A DNA stretch of 64,000 nucleotides from positions 7,347,501-7,411,500 of the forward strand of contig NC_046676.1 in assembly GCF_003369915.1 (NCBI RefSeq), written 5' to 3'. A program made the translations under genes and the position numbers. The notes below the pieces were generated by a model. That model did not search any database. It had not been told where the DNA came from and saw only the letters and a list, made by a program, of their open reading frames with translations. Shown piece after piece: positions 12,419 to 26,205 of the stretch; the first letter of the stretch is position 1, and the number at the start of each line of letters is the position of its first letter. This DNA is from Drosophila miranda. Taxonomy: Eukaryota > Arthropoda > Insecta > Diptera > Drosophilidae.

Positions 12419-15317
12419 GGAGGGATACACGGTGGAAGCGAGTGCAAGGCGAGTCATTACTCTTACCTCCTTAAATAATGACGGTAAAAGGAAACTGGGA
12501 AAACGGGAAACGGAAAGTTGGCAGTGCCGCCGCCACCGTCATTGCAGGTCGCAGACTTTTGCGCCACACAAAAGGCCACAAGAAAAGCGAAGCCATAAAC
12601 CTGATTGAGGCAGGGCCTACGCATTCCGGGGAAACCTCTTTGGGTATGCAAATTGCTCTTTACCCCTGCCACAGTCAAATCAGGCACATATCGTTCCGGT
12701 CCTATGCATAACTTAGGATTTAGACTCGATTTAAAGTTGGGCCTGGCATTCCATCAATAATTCATTCGGTTTTGAATGATTGACCCAGTCGGACCGGAGG
12801 ACGCCGTCTTGCCCTATTGTATATCTTGAATACATAATTCGCAAATCTGCAACGATTATTATGTTATATAAGCTTACCTTTTCTCCAGCAGGCAGCCCCA
12901 AAGACCCAGACCCTCGGTCAATACAATAAGCTGGGGAGCCAATCTCCCTGAGCCCCCCCGTCCGTTCGTTTCGCCCTTTCTGCTCAGACAATGCCACACA
13001 AACCGAAGACGGGCCGAACTATTGAACATTTGAATGCGTCCAAGAAGGACGTAACCCACGAGGGTTTGATGGAAGGATAGATATTCGTACTAATACTCAT
13101 ATTTGTATTTGTATTTGTATTTGTATTGATTTGTTGCCCCGGCTTGTCTGCAGATTTTCGCATAACCAAAAACTGTTTTGCCGGAGTGGAAATGGAACTG
13201 AAAGAGGGAAAGGGAGAGGAACTTAGATAAAGGCAAAGGTAAGCTCTGGCTCTGTCCACTATCCAGTGGCCAACGGCCGTCCGTCCGTTCGATTGGTTGC
13301 GGTGGCAACAGGCCATCGCGTTACGAGAAAATGCAAAAAAAAACAAGAAAATTCAAATAAAAACAGAACGAAAGAAAATGTAGCAGCAGAAACAACAAGT
13401 AGGAAAACACTTGAATCGATGGCAGCTCGACTAATTGATGCCTTGTAGAATACGAGTGGAATGCGCTTTTTGATGCAGCACTCTGTTTGGGTAGAAAATT
13501 CTAGAAAAAAGCCCCAGCAGAGGAGAACTTTGTTAGGAAAACTGACATATATATGGGAACCTAATGATCGAGGTACTTTAGTACGGTAAGCATAATTCCT
13601 TTCATCGTCGCCTCCCTGGGGAATGATAATGAAAGTACGACACCGAATACGAGGTAATCCTTGCTGCAGTTACACATTTATTTGCTCAACGGTATGGACA
13701 CGTACTCACGCACATGTGCGCGACATGTGAGTGTCTGTGTGTGTGTGTGTGTGGGTGTGTGTGTGTGGGTGCTATTTGTACATCCGATAGATAGATAGAT
13801 AGATAATAATGGCCCGCAGGTCGGACGTGGGCACCGTGAACACCGTGAATACCGAGAACCGACAACCGCCCGACAAACAGTTGAGAGTCACATTTCGAGC
13901 TAAGCGGCTATCGAGGCAGCACACGTGTCCTGTCCTCCCCCACCCCAGGAGAAGAAAGCGGGAGAAGCTGAGGCCCCACTGCAATGGGATACACGAAGTG
14001 CTCATGTACGCGTAAGTGGCGTCGAGTCGATATCATGGCACTCTGAGTACTTGCAACAGTTGGCTTGGCTTGGCTTGGCTTGGCCCGCGGGGACCTCTGC
14101 TGAGCCATAAAACTAAAGTGGGCCATGGGCCAAGGGCCAGTGGATTGTGCGCGCTCGTTCTAGTGAATGCAAAATCACTCAGGAGTTCAATTGAACTTTG
14201 AACAACTGGGAAATGGCCGACACTTGTTGCCTCTCGCAACGCGAGCTGCCGATGGGTATTCATTGACATAGAGCAAAGACTCTCTTGGGCGGAAAACAGG
14301 CAGTTCCAGTGCATTACGAACTATGGCAGATGTCCGCTAAGAGAGCGGAGCTCTCGTTTTCACTGCACATCAATCAAGCAGGCAGGAGAAATGTAGGCAA
14401 CATTTTCTCGCACAGACTGCTCAACTTTAATAGCTGCGGGCACCCCCCCCCCGCCACCCCATTCCTCGACACCAAGCTGGTAAATCCCATTAGAGAACTT
14501 TGTAGCGCAGGAAGCTCCTCTCTTGCCGTCTCCTCCTCGTGAGTCTCGTGGGTGTAGTCCGCAAACAAACCGAGCCAACACCAACACCAAGAACACCAAG
14601 AACTTTCACGCAAACCGCAAGAGACACAGAGAGAGTGCGTGGTGCGTGGGTGAAGGTGGAGGTGGGGTTGGAACTTTTGCATAAGTTAATGGGGAATGTG
14701 TGTAGCCAAGTGCTGATGCCGTCGACGTCCCCCACCCGCATCTGCCGTTCGGTAATTGGGGCAGCCACTTACACCACCAGCATTTCCGAGGATACGAACA
14801 GTTAACACTAAATGAACCACTTGCTTCGAACTGAGTTCTGGCTCTGACTTCGGCTCAGGCTGCGGGCAGAGGTCTATTTCCAGCAGCCTTTGAGCTGCAT
14901 CGCCCGGGGCGGTTGCGGCTGAATTGTGGGAGCGGATGTGAACGGGTGTGGGCGGGTGTGGATGGACACCGTCTCCTTGTCTGGTCTGGCCTTTATGATT
15001 GCTGGTTGCTATGGCTAGCTTTTCATTACTTTGATTAAATAGAGATAAAACCATAAATTATGTTTACTTTGTGGCCATTTAGGCAGAGTATCCCAAAGGG
15101 GGGCCCGAGGATCACTGTGCGTGTGTGTGCGTGTGTCTGCGTGTGTGTGTGTGGTATGAGTAATGGCCCATGGTATTTACACATGAGTTGGTCGCATCTT
15201 TCACTGCCGTCAGTATAACCATCAGTATAACCATTACCGGCCTCATTCTCGTCTCGTCTCGTCTCGTCTCGCCTCGTTTCATTCATCTCATGATACTGCT
15301 GTAAAGGACCACTAAAA
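10561..15317. other. 5' flank, probable leader exon and intron of the RGK gene
   Basis: No coding gene is supported. About 10880-11179 looks like a fly 5' UTR: GC-rich, then a GTG/TAGTG-rich leader ending AAAATG before a possible donor GTAAAC at 11180. It may be the leader exon of the RGK gene, with 11.2-15.3 kb as intron. Simple repeats: CA tract 11998-12018, GA tract 12378-12412, ATTTGT units near 13099-13128, TG tract 13736-13768, GATA tract 13785-13805, TTGGC pentamers 14060-14084, and GTCTC pentamers 15247-15275. Confidence 0.3.
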
Positions 15318-18300
15318 ATGGCACAGCAGCAACGCAGCTGGGATGAGGGAGCCAGCGGAGGTGGGGGCTATAGGCAGCAGGCCTCCGGCCAGCACAAATC
15401 CACCGCTAGGACGGCCAGCAATCCATTGCCGAGCAGAGGAGCCACTCCCAAGGCGCCCAGGTATGAATCAATCTTCTCCACAGCTACTCCAATGATGGGA
15501 CATGGAACCTTTTTAGGCCCTACCATCCCGCACCGCCGTCGGTATATGCAACTCCCTTGATGACTGGGACGGGGACGGGGACGGGTCCGCGCAGTCCAAG
15601 CTATGGCTACGGCGGGGGATACGAGGCGCCCAGGAGTCCCAAGATCACAACGTCCTTCGCCAACGACAGCTGCGACGATGGGAGCAGCTCCACGCCGAGC
15701 TCCTACTACCAGACTCCGCCCTCGGGCTCCATAGATGACTCCTACTCGCTGTTCAGCGGTCGCACATCTGCCCGCAGTCCCAATGCTCCGTGCAAGTTCG
15801 TCTTCGATGCCGTGAGCCCCAATTCCGGAGCAGACCACTCCGCGTTTTCCAAGAAGTTTGAGTACTACGAGCCCTTCTCGCCGGATGGGGATGGCGGGCC
15901 CGAGTACTATGAGCCTCCCAGCTCGCCGCGTCGCCAGGGCTCCAAGAAGCTGATGAGGAGCAAGCTGCCGCTTGAGCCACTGCCTCTGGTGACCACAACG
16001 GGCGTAGACGATGGCAGCAAGCGACGGCACGACGAGTGGGAGCTGCCGGTGATCAGCAAGATCGACGTGGCCCGGAACCTGAGCTCGGGAGCAGGAGCGG
16101 GAGCAAGAAGAGGGGGCTACTACGGGTTGAAGCGCGATTCCTGCGTGACCGACTGCACCCAGCTGTCCATGGAGTCGGGCGAGACGGGAACCCAGCACAC
16201 AAACAGCACCCTGGTGACCCACACCACGACTAGCTTCAGTTTTACGGACCCAGAGCAGCAGCAGCAGCAGCAGCAGCAGAATCTGCAGCGGCAGCGCCGC
16301 CATGCCATCAACATCACCTCGAATCCCGGCTACCAGGTGCTCCACAGCTCGCACTCCACCTTGGACCGCACATGTTCCGACAGCGTGGTCTCCCTCCGCT
16401 ATCGAAAGTCCACCAGCGACCTAACCCAGGATCCGGACCACGAGCTGAGCGGCTGCAAGCCATCCAAACCGGTCAAGGCAAAGCGCGAGGTCGTCGAGCA
16501 CAAGCCCCGCCGCAGGGGCAGCTCCAAAGGAGGCCTGGCCCTCCTGGCCAGTCGCCGCAACTCGCGCGAGTCCATGAAGAGCGCCTGCTCCAATGCCTCC
16601 ATAGTGTCCAACGATGATGTTGGCCCACTGGCCTTCCAAAGCTCCAATCGGGGTCGTCAGCGGAGAACGTCGAACTTTCTCGAGCTGCCAGGTGAGGGAA
16701 ATATCCTTTGTAAGAGAGTGCAAACTTTGAATCGGCGGTTTTCCACGTTCCCCTGCAGTTCCCGACCACATTCGGCCGCGAGTCTGTTCTCTACCGGAGC
16801 GCCCGTACAATCCCAGGGCCAGCGACGATCTCTACCGGCTCCGTCACTTCTCCATCAGCAAGGGCAACGTGGTCAACTGCGGGGATTCCATAATCTCGCG
16901 CCGTTCCCGGAGCAACACGAGCGTGAACTCGACAAACAGCCGGGCCAGCGAAAGGTCCCCATTCGAGGGCAGCTGCTGTGGTGGCGGGTATGCCAACGTG
17001 GACTCTCTGCCGGTCTCCTCGGACGAGTCGGACAACCTGGAGCCGCCGCCCGCGGCCCGCTACCGAGTGGTGATGCTGGGCGATGCGGGAGTGGGAAAGA
17101 CGGCGCTTGTCAACCAGTTCATGACCTCGGAATACATGCACACCTACGATGCAAGCCTAGGTAAGTGTTGGGTGCGAGTCACCTGAGAGGAGAGAGACGA
17201 GAGACGAGAGACGCCTCTTAGAGTCTCTTAGGCTGGAGCGCAGTGAGTAGACAATCGTACCCGTAGCTGGAACCTATGTGTGTCTGACCCCTAGTTTCCC
17301 AGCTTCCACTTGGGTCTTTAGAGTTTAATTCTGATTTGAGTTTTAGACGATGAGTTCGGCGAGAAGACGGTCAGTGTCCTGCTGGATGACGAGGAGTCGG
17401 ACATGGTCTTCATCGACCACCCGAGCGTCGAGATGAGCGTGGAGAACTCGCTCTCCACCTACGAGCCGCACGGCTGTGTCGTTGTCTTCTCGGTGGTCGA
17501 CCGGGGCACGTTCCGTGTGGCCGAGGAAATCATCAATTATCTGTGGCAGGAGAAGTACACCAAGGACAAGGCAGTCATACTCGTAGGCAACAAGGCGGAT
17601 CTGGCCCGTGCCCGGCTTATCACATCACAAGGTAACGTTATAATTCCTGCTTCTTAATTATGATGGCTTGATTTCGTTTCGTTATATCCATCCCTGCTAT
17701 CCTCTCCGCTTTGTTTCGCTATTTTGTCGTTTCCCCCGATTCATTATGGACGACGGACTATGAACTATGGTGGGCCCCCAGAGGGAAAAGCCCTGGCCGC
17801 CTCACGCGATGCCAAATTTATCGAAACGTCAAGCGGCATACAGCACAATGTCGATGAGCTGCTCGTTGGCATATTGAAGCAGGTGAGTGCGAGTGAGCCA
17901 GAGGCAGGGGCAGGGGTGTCCAGACAGGCTGCAGGCAGTGGGCTGTGGACTGTGGACTGTGGGTTGCGGCTTGCGGACATTTTAGGTTAGGTGCGAAACA
18001 CACGCAACCCCCTCCGATGCATGGGAAAAGTGTGCAGGAAACAAAGTTAAATGGATTTGCCGTGCCGTCTGCGCCTGCCCCATCCGACACCATCGAACCC
18101 CAGTGCGACCACCCAGACGGCGCGGCAAATCCATTTAAATTTATTCCCTGCACAATTGGAGTGGGGTTGGGGTTGGGTATCCTTCCGGATCGGTTCACTA
18201 ATTAATGAAAATTGAGCTGCCTGCGAGTGAGTCAAACGGAAACCTGGCCGGTTAACGATAACCAGATTAAAGAGTTTGTCTTTCTCTCCCTTTTCCGTTT

Positions 18301-18487
18301 CTCTATATACACTGTTTCTTCTACCCAGATGCGCCTGAAGGAGGTCCGCGAGAAGAAGGCTACCCAGTCGAAGATGAAGCACTCTCGCACCCACATATCG
18401 CTGCATCTGGCCAAGGAGATTCTGCAGAAAATCTGCCTCTCCGACATCTCCAAGTCGAAGAGCTGTGAGAACCTCCATGTGCTCTAA
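15318..18487 (+). CDS. RGK-family (Rad/Gem/Kir) small GTPase with long N-terminal extension, six exons
   Basis: Exons: 15318-15460, 15517-16691, 16759-17160, 17347-17631, 17782-17882 and 18329-18487. All junctions are GT..AG and phases agree, giving 754 residues. Residues 1 to about 535 are Ser/Gly/Pro-rich and probably disordered, with a short polyglutamine tract near 293. The G domain follows: G1 GDAGVGKTALVNQF near 547, G4 NKADL near 655 and G5 ETSS near 683. The G3 DxxG motif is replaced by a divergent segment (VFIDHPSVE), a hallmark of RGK proteins. The C-terminus ends KSKSCENLHVL, the conserved RGK tail, which lacks a prenylation CaaX box. RGK proteins bind voltage-gated calcium channel beta subunits and inhibit channel activity at the membrane. 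Flies have several Rgk paralogues; I cannot say which one this is. Confidence 0.92.
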
Positions 18488-21400
18488 GAAGAAGGAGGAT
18501 TCCCCAACAAATACGAGTACCAGCCACATGTGCAGAGCCATGGCTCCCAAACAGAATGAGAATGAGGAGGAAGAGGAAGAGAAGGGGCCGAGTCCATTGT
18601 CGATGTCTTCTTTTGGCACATTCTTGTGTAAAAGCCAAATTATGCCACAGAGCACTGTGCAAAGGAGAATTTTATCAAAAGCGGCAGGCGGAATATTTTG
18701 AATGCCATTCAGATTAGCCGAAGGGAGGCCCACGCTTTTGTTATGTTTTTTGCTACGTCGCCGTCGCCGTTGACGGCCCCAAAAAATATTGAAAGTTTAA
18801 TGTTAGGTCGCCGCTCCTCAGGCCCATCTCCATCCCCTTTCCCTTTCCCGTCACCATTCCGGCAAGTCATTGGCCGTGGTCAGGCCTCCGCGAGCAGCGA
18901 TAATTCGTTTGTTTATGGCGGACGTTTCGATTAGCTTATCGGGCCCAGACGCACCTACTTTCGGGTTCTGACCAAGGCCTTGCCTTGCTGATAAGCGGCG
19001 ACCCAGCGACGCGTGTGCAGCCTCCACCCAGAGGCTGGGTATAAGTACGAGTAGTCCCTAAGAATATGTGTATATTATATGTGTGTGTACTTATATGTGT
19101 TCCAATGGAGAATAATTTCAAATCCAATAATTGTGCTGTCAATTTAACTAGGCGATGCTGATGCTGATGCTGAAGCTGAAGGAGCAGGCATAGGCCCATG
19201 CAGAAGAGCGAACTTTATAGATGTTGATATACTTATACAAGCATATAGATATACAGATACAGATGCAGATAAAGTTACTATATATATATATATATATATC
19301 CTATCCGATAAGTGTGCGCTATCCCTAGGTATATTTATCGAGTAGACTAAGGGATGTTTACTCCTCGATCTGCTCTGCAAGAACTCTTCCAACTGACGAA
19401 AATCTCATATCGGATTGACTGTTGAATGTTGACTGTTGTTACTAGTACTAAAGTACGTACTAAATAAGCCTAAGCCCTAATCAAAGCATAATCTAGCTCG
19501 TATGTGCGTATATTCTATATGTACGTGCATGTGAACATATGTATGTATGTGTACTCGTATGTATTGTGTATTTGTGCATGTAAGTGGAGAACATTTCTAA
19601 CTTTGATCTCTGAACTCTGAACTTATACGCTTATATTTGAAAAATACCTTTACAAAATGCGAAAAACAAGCAAAAATCAAACTAAAACCTAACTAAACTC
19701 TAACTATTTTCATATGTAAACTTACACATTAGAAGGGAAAATTACTAGAGAAACCAGGTCAGGCCAGAACAGGCCGGGAGAGCACTAGACACTCGACAGC
19801 TAACCACTTATATTTTTCCATTTTCCCCACCGAACACCACACCACACCACACCACACCACACCACACCATCCTTCATCCTCCATCCTTCTCTGTCGAGTG
19901 CACTTTATCATTTTTAACATTTACATTTACCGAAACCCAAAAAAACAAACAAACTAAAAAACTTGCCTCGTAAAAGTTGAAATCTGCACAGAGAACTCTC
20001 CATCCTATTCCATCCCCTCTTTGGGGGCAATCTGTATCGCGCATACGCCGCGAGTGCCAAGGTCCCGGCTTTAATTTGATTTGTTAATCCAATGTGGGGG
20101 GAAAGTATTCGAATCAAAGCTAGCTAAATGCCCACCGAATTTATTGTGTAAAACTAATTGAAAAGCAACAAAAAAACGCAAAAAAAGATAAAAGATAAAT
20201 TATTTCTAAATGGAATTTTACTGCAGATTTATGTAACTGTGCTACACCTGCAAATTGGCTTAAAGCATATTTGTACAAATAACCAAAGTAGAGAAATGGT
20301 AGATCGATGTATATTTATATTTTTCCAAAGCTAACGAGTACCTATACGAGAGTCTATACGAGATGATGATGATGGAGAGCCCCTCCCCCTCCCCACAGAG
20401 TGTGTTGCAGCACACTGTAATCCACAGTCGTCGACGTTGTGGTGTGCACATTGAGTGTTGCAAGAGTAGGAAGGAAGGAAGCCTTTGTGCATGTCACAGA
20501 AATGAGGCGGCAGAAAAACCAAATTAATTAGAGTACAAGCGGATAAAATCAGATTTCTTCTGTTTGGTGTGTTTAACTCCCTCTATACCCCTAAATCTCC
20601 CATCCCGATAAAGATAAATAAAGGACAACTATGCTCTGTAACTGGCTACAAAAATCTGAACTCTCTCCCTCTCTCTTTATCCTTGACTGCTTGGGGAAGG
20701 ACCCAGCATCCGCTCCGCTCCGTTCCGTTCCAGCCTCTAATCGAATCCCAGTTCAAGGGGCTGCTGCTCAGCTGTTGCGCACTTGAGGTTCATTAGGAGC
20801 ATGCCTGCGAGGGTGGGATAGGGACTGTAGAAATGTGTTAAGTGCTTGTTGTCAATCATACCGCAACCGAAACTTCGCTGGATTTCACGCTCCAGTGCAA
20901 CAGACTCATCGATGGCGATGGGCCCGTGACACGAGGCCCACTTGGCAACGAATCAGAAAGGAGGCGAATGATAAGTCTTATTGGTTGTCGTCTTTTAGGG
21001 ATTTTTTGCTCTGAGCTGCACCCGGGCACCCGCGCCCGGAAATCAATCAGGCGCTGAAATTCCGTAATTAACTTACGGCGGAGTCGAGAGATGAGAATGA
21101 AAAGTTGACAATCCGGCTCTGATTGATGGGCGCGAGGAAGTGCGGCATGTGGCATGGCAACGCGCCCTCATCGGATTCGGCTCTGTCACGGATAACGCGA
21201 TGGGCTGGCAACGGACTCAGACTCAGACTGAGACTCAGAGAAAGTTTTCCGCCCTGACCCCGCCACCTGCTGAGGCTCATAATTTTAATGAGCTTATTTT
21301 ATTTTGTTTAAGCAAGGAACGGTTCCAGCAGCTCCCCTCTTTCTGATTACCAAGATTGTTCCTTTTTGTTGGCCCTGTTTCTGTCTCCGTTGAGTTCTTC

Positions 21401-24400
21401 TTCTTCAGACCTTAGACTGGAGATTGTGAGGACAGCAAAAATGGCAAAGGCTGAGGCTGAAGCTGAGGCTGAGGCAGAGGCATCAGAGGCAAAATCAAAC
21501 TAATTTAAGTTCAATAAACAAACGTAAATGAATAAACCCGCCCTGAGCTGGCCTTTAATCAGCGGTCCCATACCCATCGTCGACATCAGCCAACGATTCC
21601 CTGCCACACAATCTCAAATATTTGTAAAAACATAAGCAGAGTCCTTGGAATTGCGATTGGGAGACGCGACACAAATCGACTTAAGTCTTCAGAGGATTAC
21701 AACGGGGATGGACCATAGAGATTAATCTGAGAACAGCCAGGTGCTCTGTTACGGTAATTGTAATGGGGATAGCTTCATACGACTATCTCTCTTTGGAGAG
21801 AACACTGTCTCCCAAGTCTTTCTCTCTAATTGCACTGCAGAAGGTCGGGGTCGGAATGGAAACGAAACGAAACGAAACCCATCTCGAATATGGCATTGAT
21901 TATATAGCATATGGGATAACGGCTGTCGTCCTTCGGCATTTCCAAGCGGATTACTTGCAGGTCGTTCTGACGGAAGGCAATGCTTGAAGAGCTGTCCCGG
22001 GAAACGCATAAAAAGGGATGGAAAAGCACACACATAGTATACACCACTTTATATAGAAAAAGCTATTTTCCTGCGGTGGGCCTGTGTGTGGGTGTTAGCC
22101 ATCCTAAACCAATTCGGCAAAAAAGGAAGAAAACGCAAACAATCCTCTCGCTCACACAAACAAACTCTCAGGTATTCTCGCAACACAGATGAAGAAATAT
22201 TCGCGCTGGCAGTCAACACTCTCGGGGGATTCATAACCAAATAAGCCGAATTTTTAAAGCATATTTTTCCGGCGGCGCTCCCGCCGCGATTCCCGGAGTC
22301 CTATCCCTGAGCGGCGACGAAACGAAACCTTAAACAATGTTGAAAATGAAATTTAAATAACGATTTATTGCCTTTGAAGTGTGATTATTTGCACAGAGCT
22401 AGGGACGGCTGACGAAGCAAACGACAGAAAATGTGGTACATACCCTGTACTCCTGTACTCCAAAGAGAAGGGCCTGAAATATGCCTGGATAGGTCCCAAA
22501 TGAGATTGGCAGTATGTGCATAGCGCTAGTGCATACTTTCATTACGATGTAGCGTAATGGCCGCGCCAGGCACTTCAATAGGAGCGGAGGGCAAGGGAAG
22601 TCATCTACAGGTGTGCCCTTTCACTGTTTGTGTGTGTTCAGGCCATCAGCATCAAACGGACCCCAGACGAGGAAGGTGGGAAGGCAGGAGCAGGCAATCA
22701 GACCGGGCACTGGCCGATGCCGCTGTCAATTCATCGTATTGCCACGAAATTGCTTTTTCCTATAGCTGCTGCGGGAACTGGAACAGCAACAAGTGAGCGC
22801 CTGCCTCCTGACTTTCTCTCTCTCTCTCTCTCTCGCTATCTCGCTGAGTGGGTGGAAGCAAGGCATATTTAGAGAAGGTAAGGCAGTACCGATCACACAC
22901 AAGGGCGAGGGCAACAGTGCTTTTTGCGCGCATCCACGCATAGGGGAACACTCTCCAAAGACTGGCATGAGTCCCCGCTGCCTTACCTTTCTTCGAAAAC
23001 ACCTTCGGTGAGAGTGTGTGAGAGCCATATGGGTGTGTTTGTGTGCACAATTTACAAAGGAAATGAGAAAAGGTTTTCGGCTTGCTGCTTCCATTTTATG
23101 TTTGTTTGCTTGCCTTTGGCGATGCTCGTGGACGGGGCGGAGTGGGGCGGGGCGGCTTGCAAATTGGCGTGGAGAAGGAAACAGGAAGTTGTCAGGGCAG
23201 TGTTTATTCTTAAGCAGCAGACGGGAGGCAGGCCGCAAGAAGTCATAGGGAAACGAGACGAGGATAAAGCGCGTAAAGAGGAATACGGCACGGTGAAAAG
23301 GCAGCTGGGCAGGGAGGCTATGGTAGGGTAGGGGTTGGCATTCGCGGCATGCAAATTACAGCGGAATTTCGATTGTAACCTAGAAACAACAGCGACCGCG
23401 ACCCTCCGCCAGCCTGCCTGACCGGAATGGCCATCCACAGTGAACCCCAGACGCGAGAGAAGAAGAAAGGTACGCGCATCAAACTTGAAATGCGACAGGA
23501 CCTCGACAAAATAATCTCTTAAATGTACGCACAGTACGAGTATCTTGCGGGACCGGCGCACCAGAGCACCAGAGCACCGGATCGGGCGGGCGTGTGTTGC
23601 TTCAGCTAATGCCAAAACTGGCAATTTGCTAAAGTTAGCCCCGCCCTCGCCCCCCCACAAAAGTAAACAGACGACGGACTACAGATGGGGTGCTGTGCTG
23701 CCTGAGAGGGAAGAGTCCCGGGGGTGGGAGGCAGCGGGATATAAAAGTCAAAGCTTGTCTGATGCCGGGAGGAGCCCGGGCAGGGACAGGGGCAGTGGCA
23801 GTGGCAGTGGCAGGGGCAGCAATGCTCGTTGGCAGGTTTATCTTCGCAGGGGCCAGCGCACTTGTTGAGCATTTTCAAGCAAATGTGTCAAAGAAATTGA
23901 AAGTCTGTCTGTCTGTTTAGGAGAGGGCAGAGTCAACAGACAGGTGCACCGGATGGTTTGTGGCACAGGAGTTCGTTCTCAGTGAGCTTTTTCTCTGGTA
24001 CGCCAGTGTCAGAGTCAGAGTCAGTGGTAGGGCAAAATAGTGACCTTGATGCCAGAATGCGGATAAAAAAATATGGATAAAAAGTCAAAACATTCTGAAA
24101 ACATGCTGCAGTCAGCGCTCCGGGCGCCCGGCAGCAACGTAACCCAATTCTGATCCCGGTCAAGGGTTGGCCTTGCCCCTGTGAAATGAACTGTTAACCG
24201 CAGGGATAGCAAATTCCCTATCTCCCCAGCTCTTGGGGACGCTCTTGGCCTTGGCATCCAGTTGCAACAGAGTTGCAACTCTGTTGCAACTGTCACGGAC
24301 ACGACTCCCATGTCCCAAACGCTCTTTTTTACGTCCGTCGATGCCAGAATTTTTGTTTATTTTTTCAACATTTACCATATTGACTGGGCGTGGGCATGGA

Positions 24401-25735
24401 CGTGACATTTTGAATAATGCAAATTTGAATTTTACTCGGATTTCTGTTTTTTTTTTTTTGGTTTTTGTGCAGGTCCAGAATGTACACAAGCGCACATTGT
24501 AGGGTGTATGTATATGTACACATGTATGTATGTGGGGTGTTTGTTCGTCCAGTGTTTAATAGCGGATTCTCGAGAGGATTGGACCATTGGTTTTGCATAA
24601 TGAATGAAAAGCTAACGAGCGATTTCCCCAAAGCAATACCCATGCAATGAATATGCATGCAAGGGTCACATCGATTTGAAATTTAAATTATTCCAAAAAA
24701 AAACAAACAGTGTTTGCCTGTTGTCTCGTTATCATAATCGAATTTAATTATTTGGACAGTTCACACAAGTGTGGAATTTGTTTTTTCTACAATATAAACA
24801 TTGAATGATTCCAAAAGTAAATTCTGTAAAAGGAAAAGAAAACGCATATTCAGAATCAGAATGCCTATGATTAAAAAAATTCAGTTGGTATAAGCAAATG
24901 TCACAGCTCGTAGATAGAGACAAAATAATTCATAAATGTGGGCATAATAATATTTTCGCTTAGATGTTTGCTTGGATTATGAGCACCAAATATGTAGTTT
25001 TTTCCATAAAATGTCTCCATATTTACCTAGTTTTCATACACCTATTTGTTGTGTATTGTGATGCAAATATCCGGCCTATTTCAAATGAACTGTTGAGTGC
25101 GAAAGATCAAGTGCGAAATTTTTATAATGACTTGTAACTGTAATCAAACCAGAAATAACGTTACTGCATCCATACGATTGCTACGATTTTAAAAGGCAAT
25201 TCTACATGAGCCTTCTACATGTCGATGTCATTGTCATGTATGTAGACGTCGGGCGACATTTGAAAAACCATGCTATAAATTTGTGCGAAGCACGATAAGA
25301 TTCAACCCAAAAGCTCTCCAGTCTAAAATCTAAGCATGTATCGCATCAGGGAAATCCCCCATTTGGTGGTCTCTGAAAGCCGTTTAATTGTATTATACGT
25401 GTCCCCATATGGGCGTGGCATGCCTATTTATGATTGAAAGGAGACTCTCTTTATCGATTGGCATCAATTTGAGTCAAAAAAGTTTAGTCTTAAATTGGCA
25501 GAAAGACTTGGAAATATTGCTATATTTTTTTAGCCGGGTTTAATATCAAACTCTTTTGAATATCTATACATTATACGAAAAGGGAAATATGTATGTATGA
25601 ATATGACCAACAATGCGAATTATCCGATTGCAGTTCCTCTCGTACGTAGTATAATTAGGTTATCAATCCGGCTATATTTTTAACCTACTAAGTTTCGCTA
25701 AATTCCCAATGCCTCTTATGGAACGTACGCGACAC
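18488..25735. other. Long non-coding region downstream of the RGK gene
   Basis: The first part is probably RGK 3' UTR. An AATAAA at 20617-20622 is one possible end, and further ones lie near 21513 and 21529. No gene is supported on either strand. Simple repeats include a TA tract at about 19280-19299, ACACC pentamers at 19836-19868, a CT tract at about 22814-22834 and GGCAGT-type repeats near 23789-23812. A perfect palindrome at 24259-24292 is listed separately. From about 24.4 kb base composition becomes markedly AT-rich. Confidence 0.4.
24259..24292. repeat. Perfect 34-bp palindrome
   Basis: The sequence reads the same on both strands for 34 bases, beginning CAGTTGCAACAG and ending CTGTTGCAACTG with no spacer. 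It is built from four GTTGCAAC-like cores, so it is both a short tandem array and a dyad. It lies in otherwise unannotated DNA. Confidence 0.9.
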
Positions 25736-25870
25736 GCAATGGATCTACAAGTGCAGCTGTTTATATACATATGTACATATGTATTTTTTCAGAACCTATT
25801 TTTCTTTTTCTGAAATCTGCAATTCTATAAAGTCAACTCTAGCGGATGCCATTATTTCACTTCGAAGAGC
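25736..25870 (+). pseudogene. Decayed first exon of a C-type-lectin-like gene
   Basis: This stretch parallels the first exon at 26204-26312. It has the same start GCAATGGATCTACAAGTG (functional copy GCAATGGATCTACAGGTG), an intervening altered signal-peptide region, then AAGTCAACTCT..GGATGCCATTATTTCA matching the functional copy's AAGTTAACTCC..GGATGCCATTATTTCA. The middle no longer reads as one signal-peptide frame, and I see no second exon with lectin homology before 26200. It is a partial, broken tandem duplicate lying 470 bp upstream of the intact gene. Confidence 0.6.
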
Positions 25871-26205
25871 TCATACATAGCACAATCTTCAAACCTCTTC
25901 GCACCGACTCATACGTCATTTCGCCGGAGCAAAAACGGCAGTTGCTGTTTATGGACCAATGCTGAAGTAGAGAATAATAAAAATTTCTACCTTGGCAGTA
26001 GATCCAGCTGAGTTTTCAGAATTCAGAATGTTCTTTGCATTGGCATTATCAAATACCGAGCATAAGTAGATTATATTGATTTAGGCGAATCGTTAGCTGA
26101 GACGTGCTCTAACTAGATTATAAACGCCTTAATTGCATTATTCGCCTACGTCTTATACGAAAGAGTTTTACCACAATTCTGTTACCCGTTCTTGAGCAAG
26201 GTGCA

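Noticed and set aside
15368-16354. 328-codon minus-strand frame over the RGK gene
   Set aside because: It is a shadow of the RGK exon 2 coding strand, whose splice phases and domains are convincing. The antisense product has no domain.
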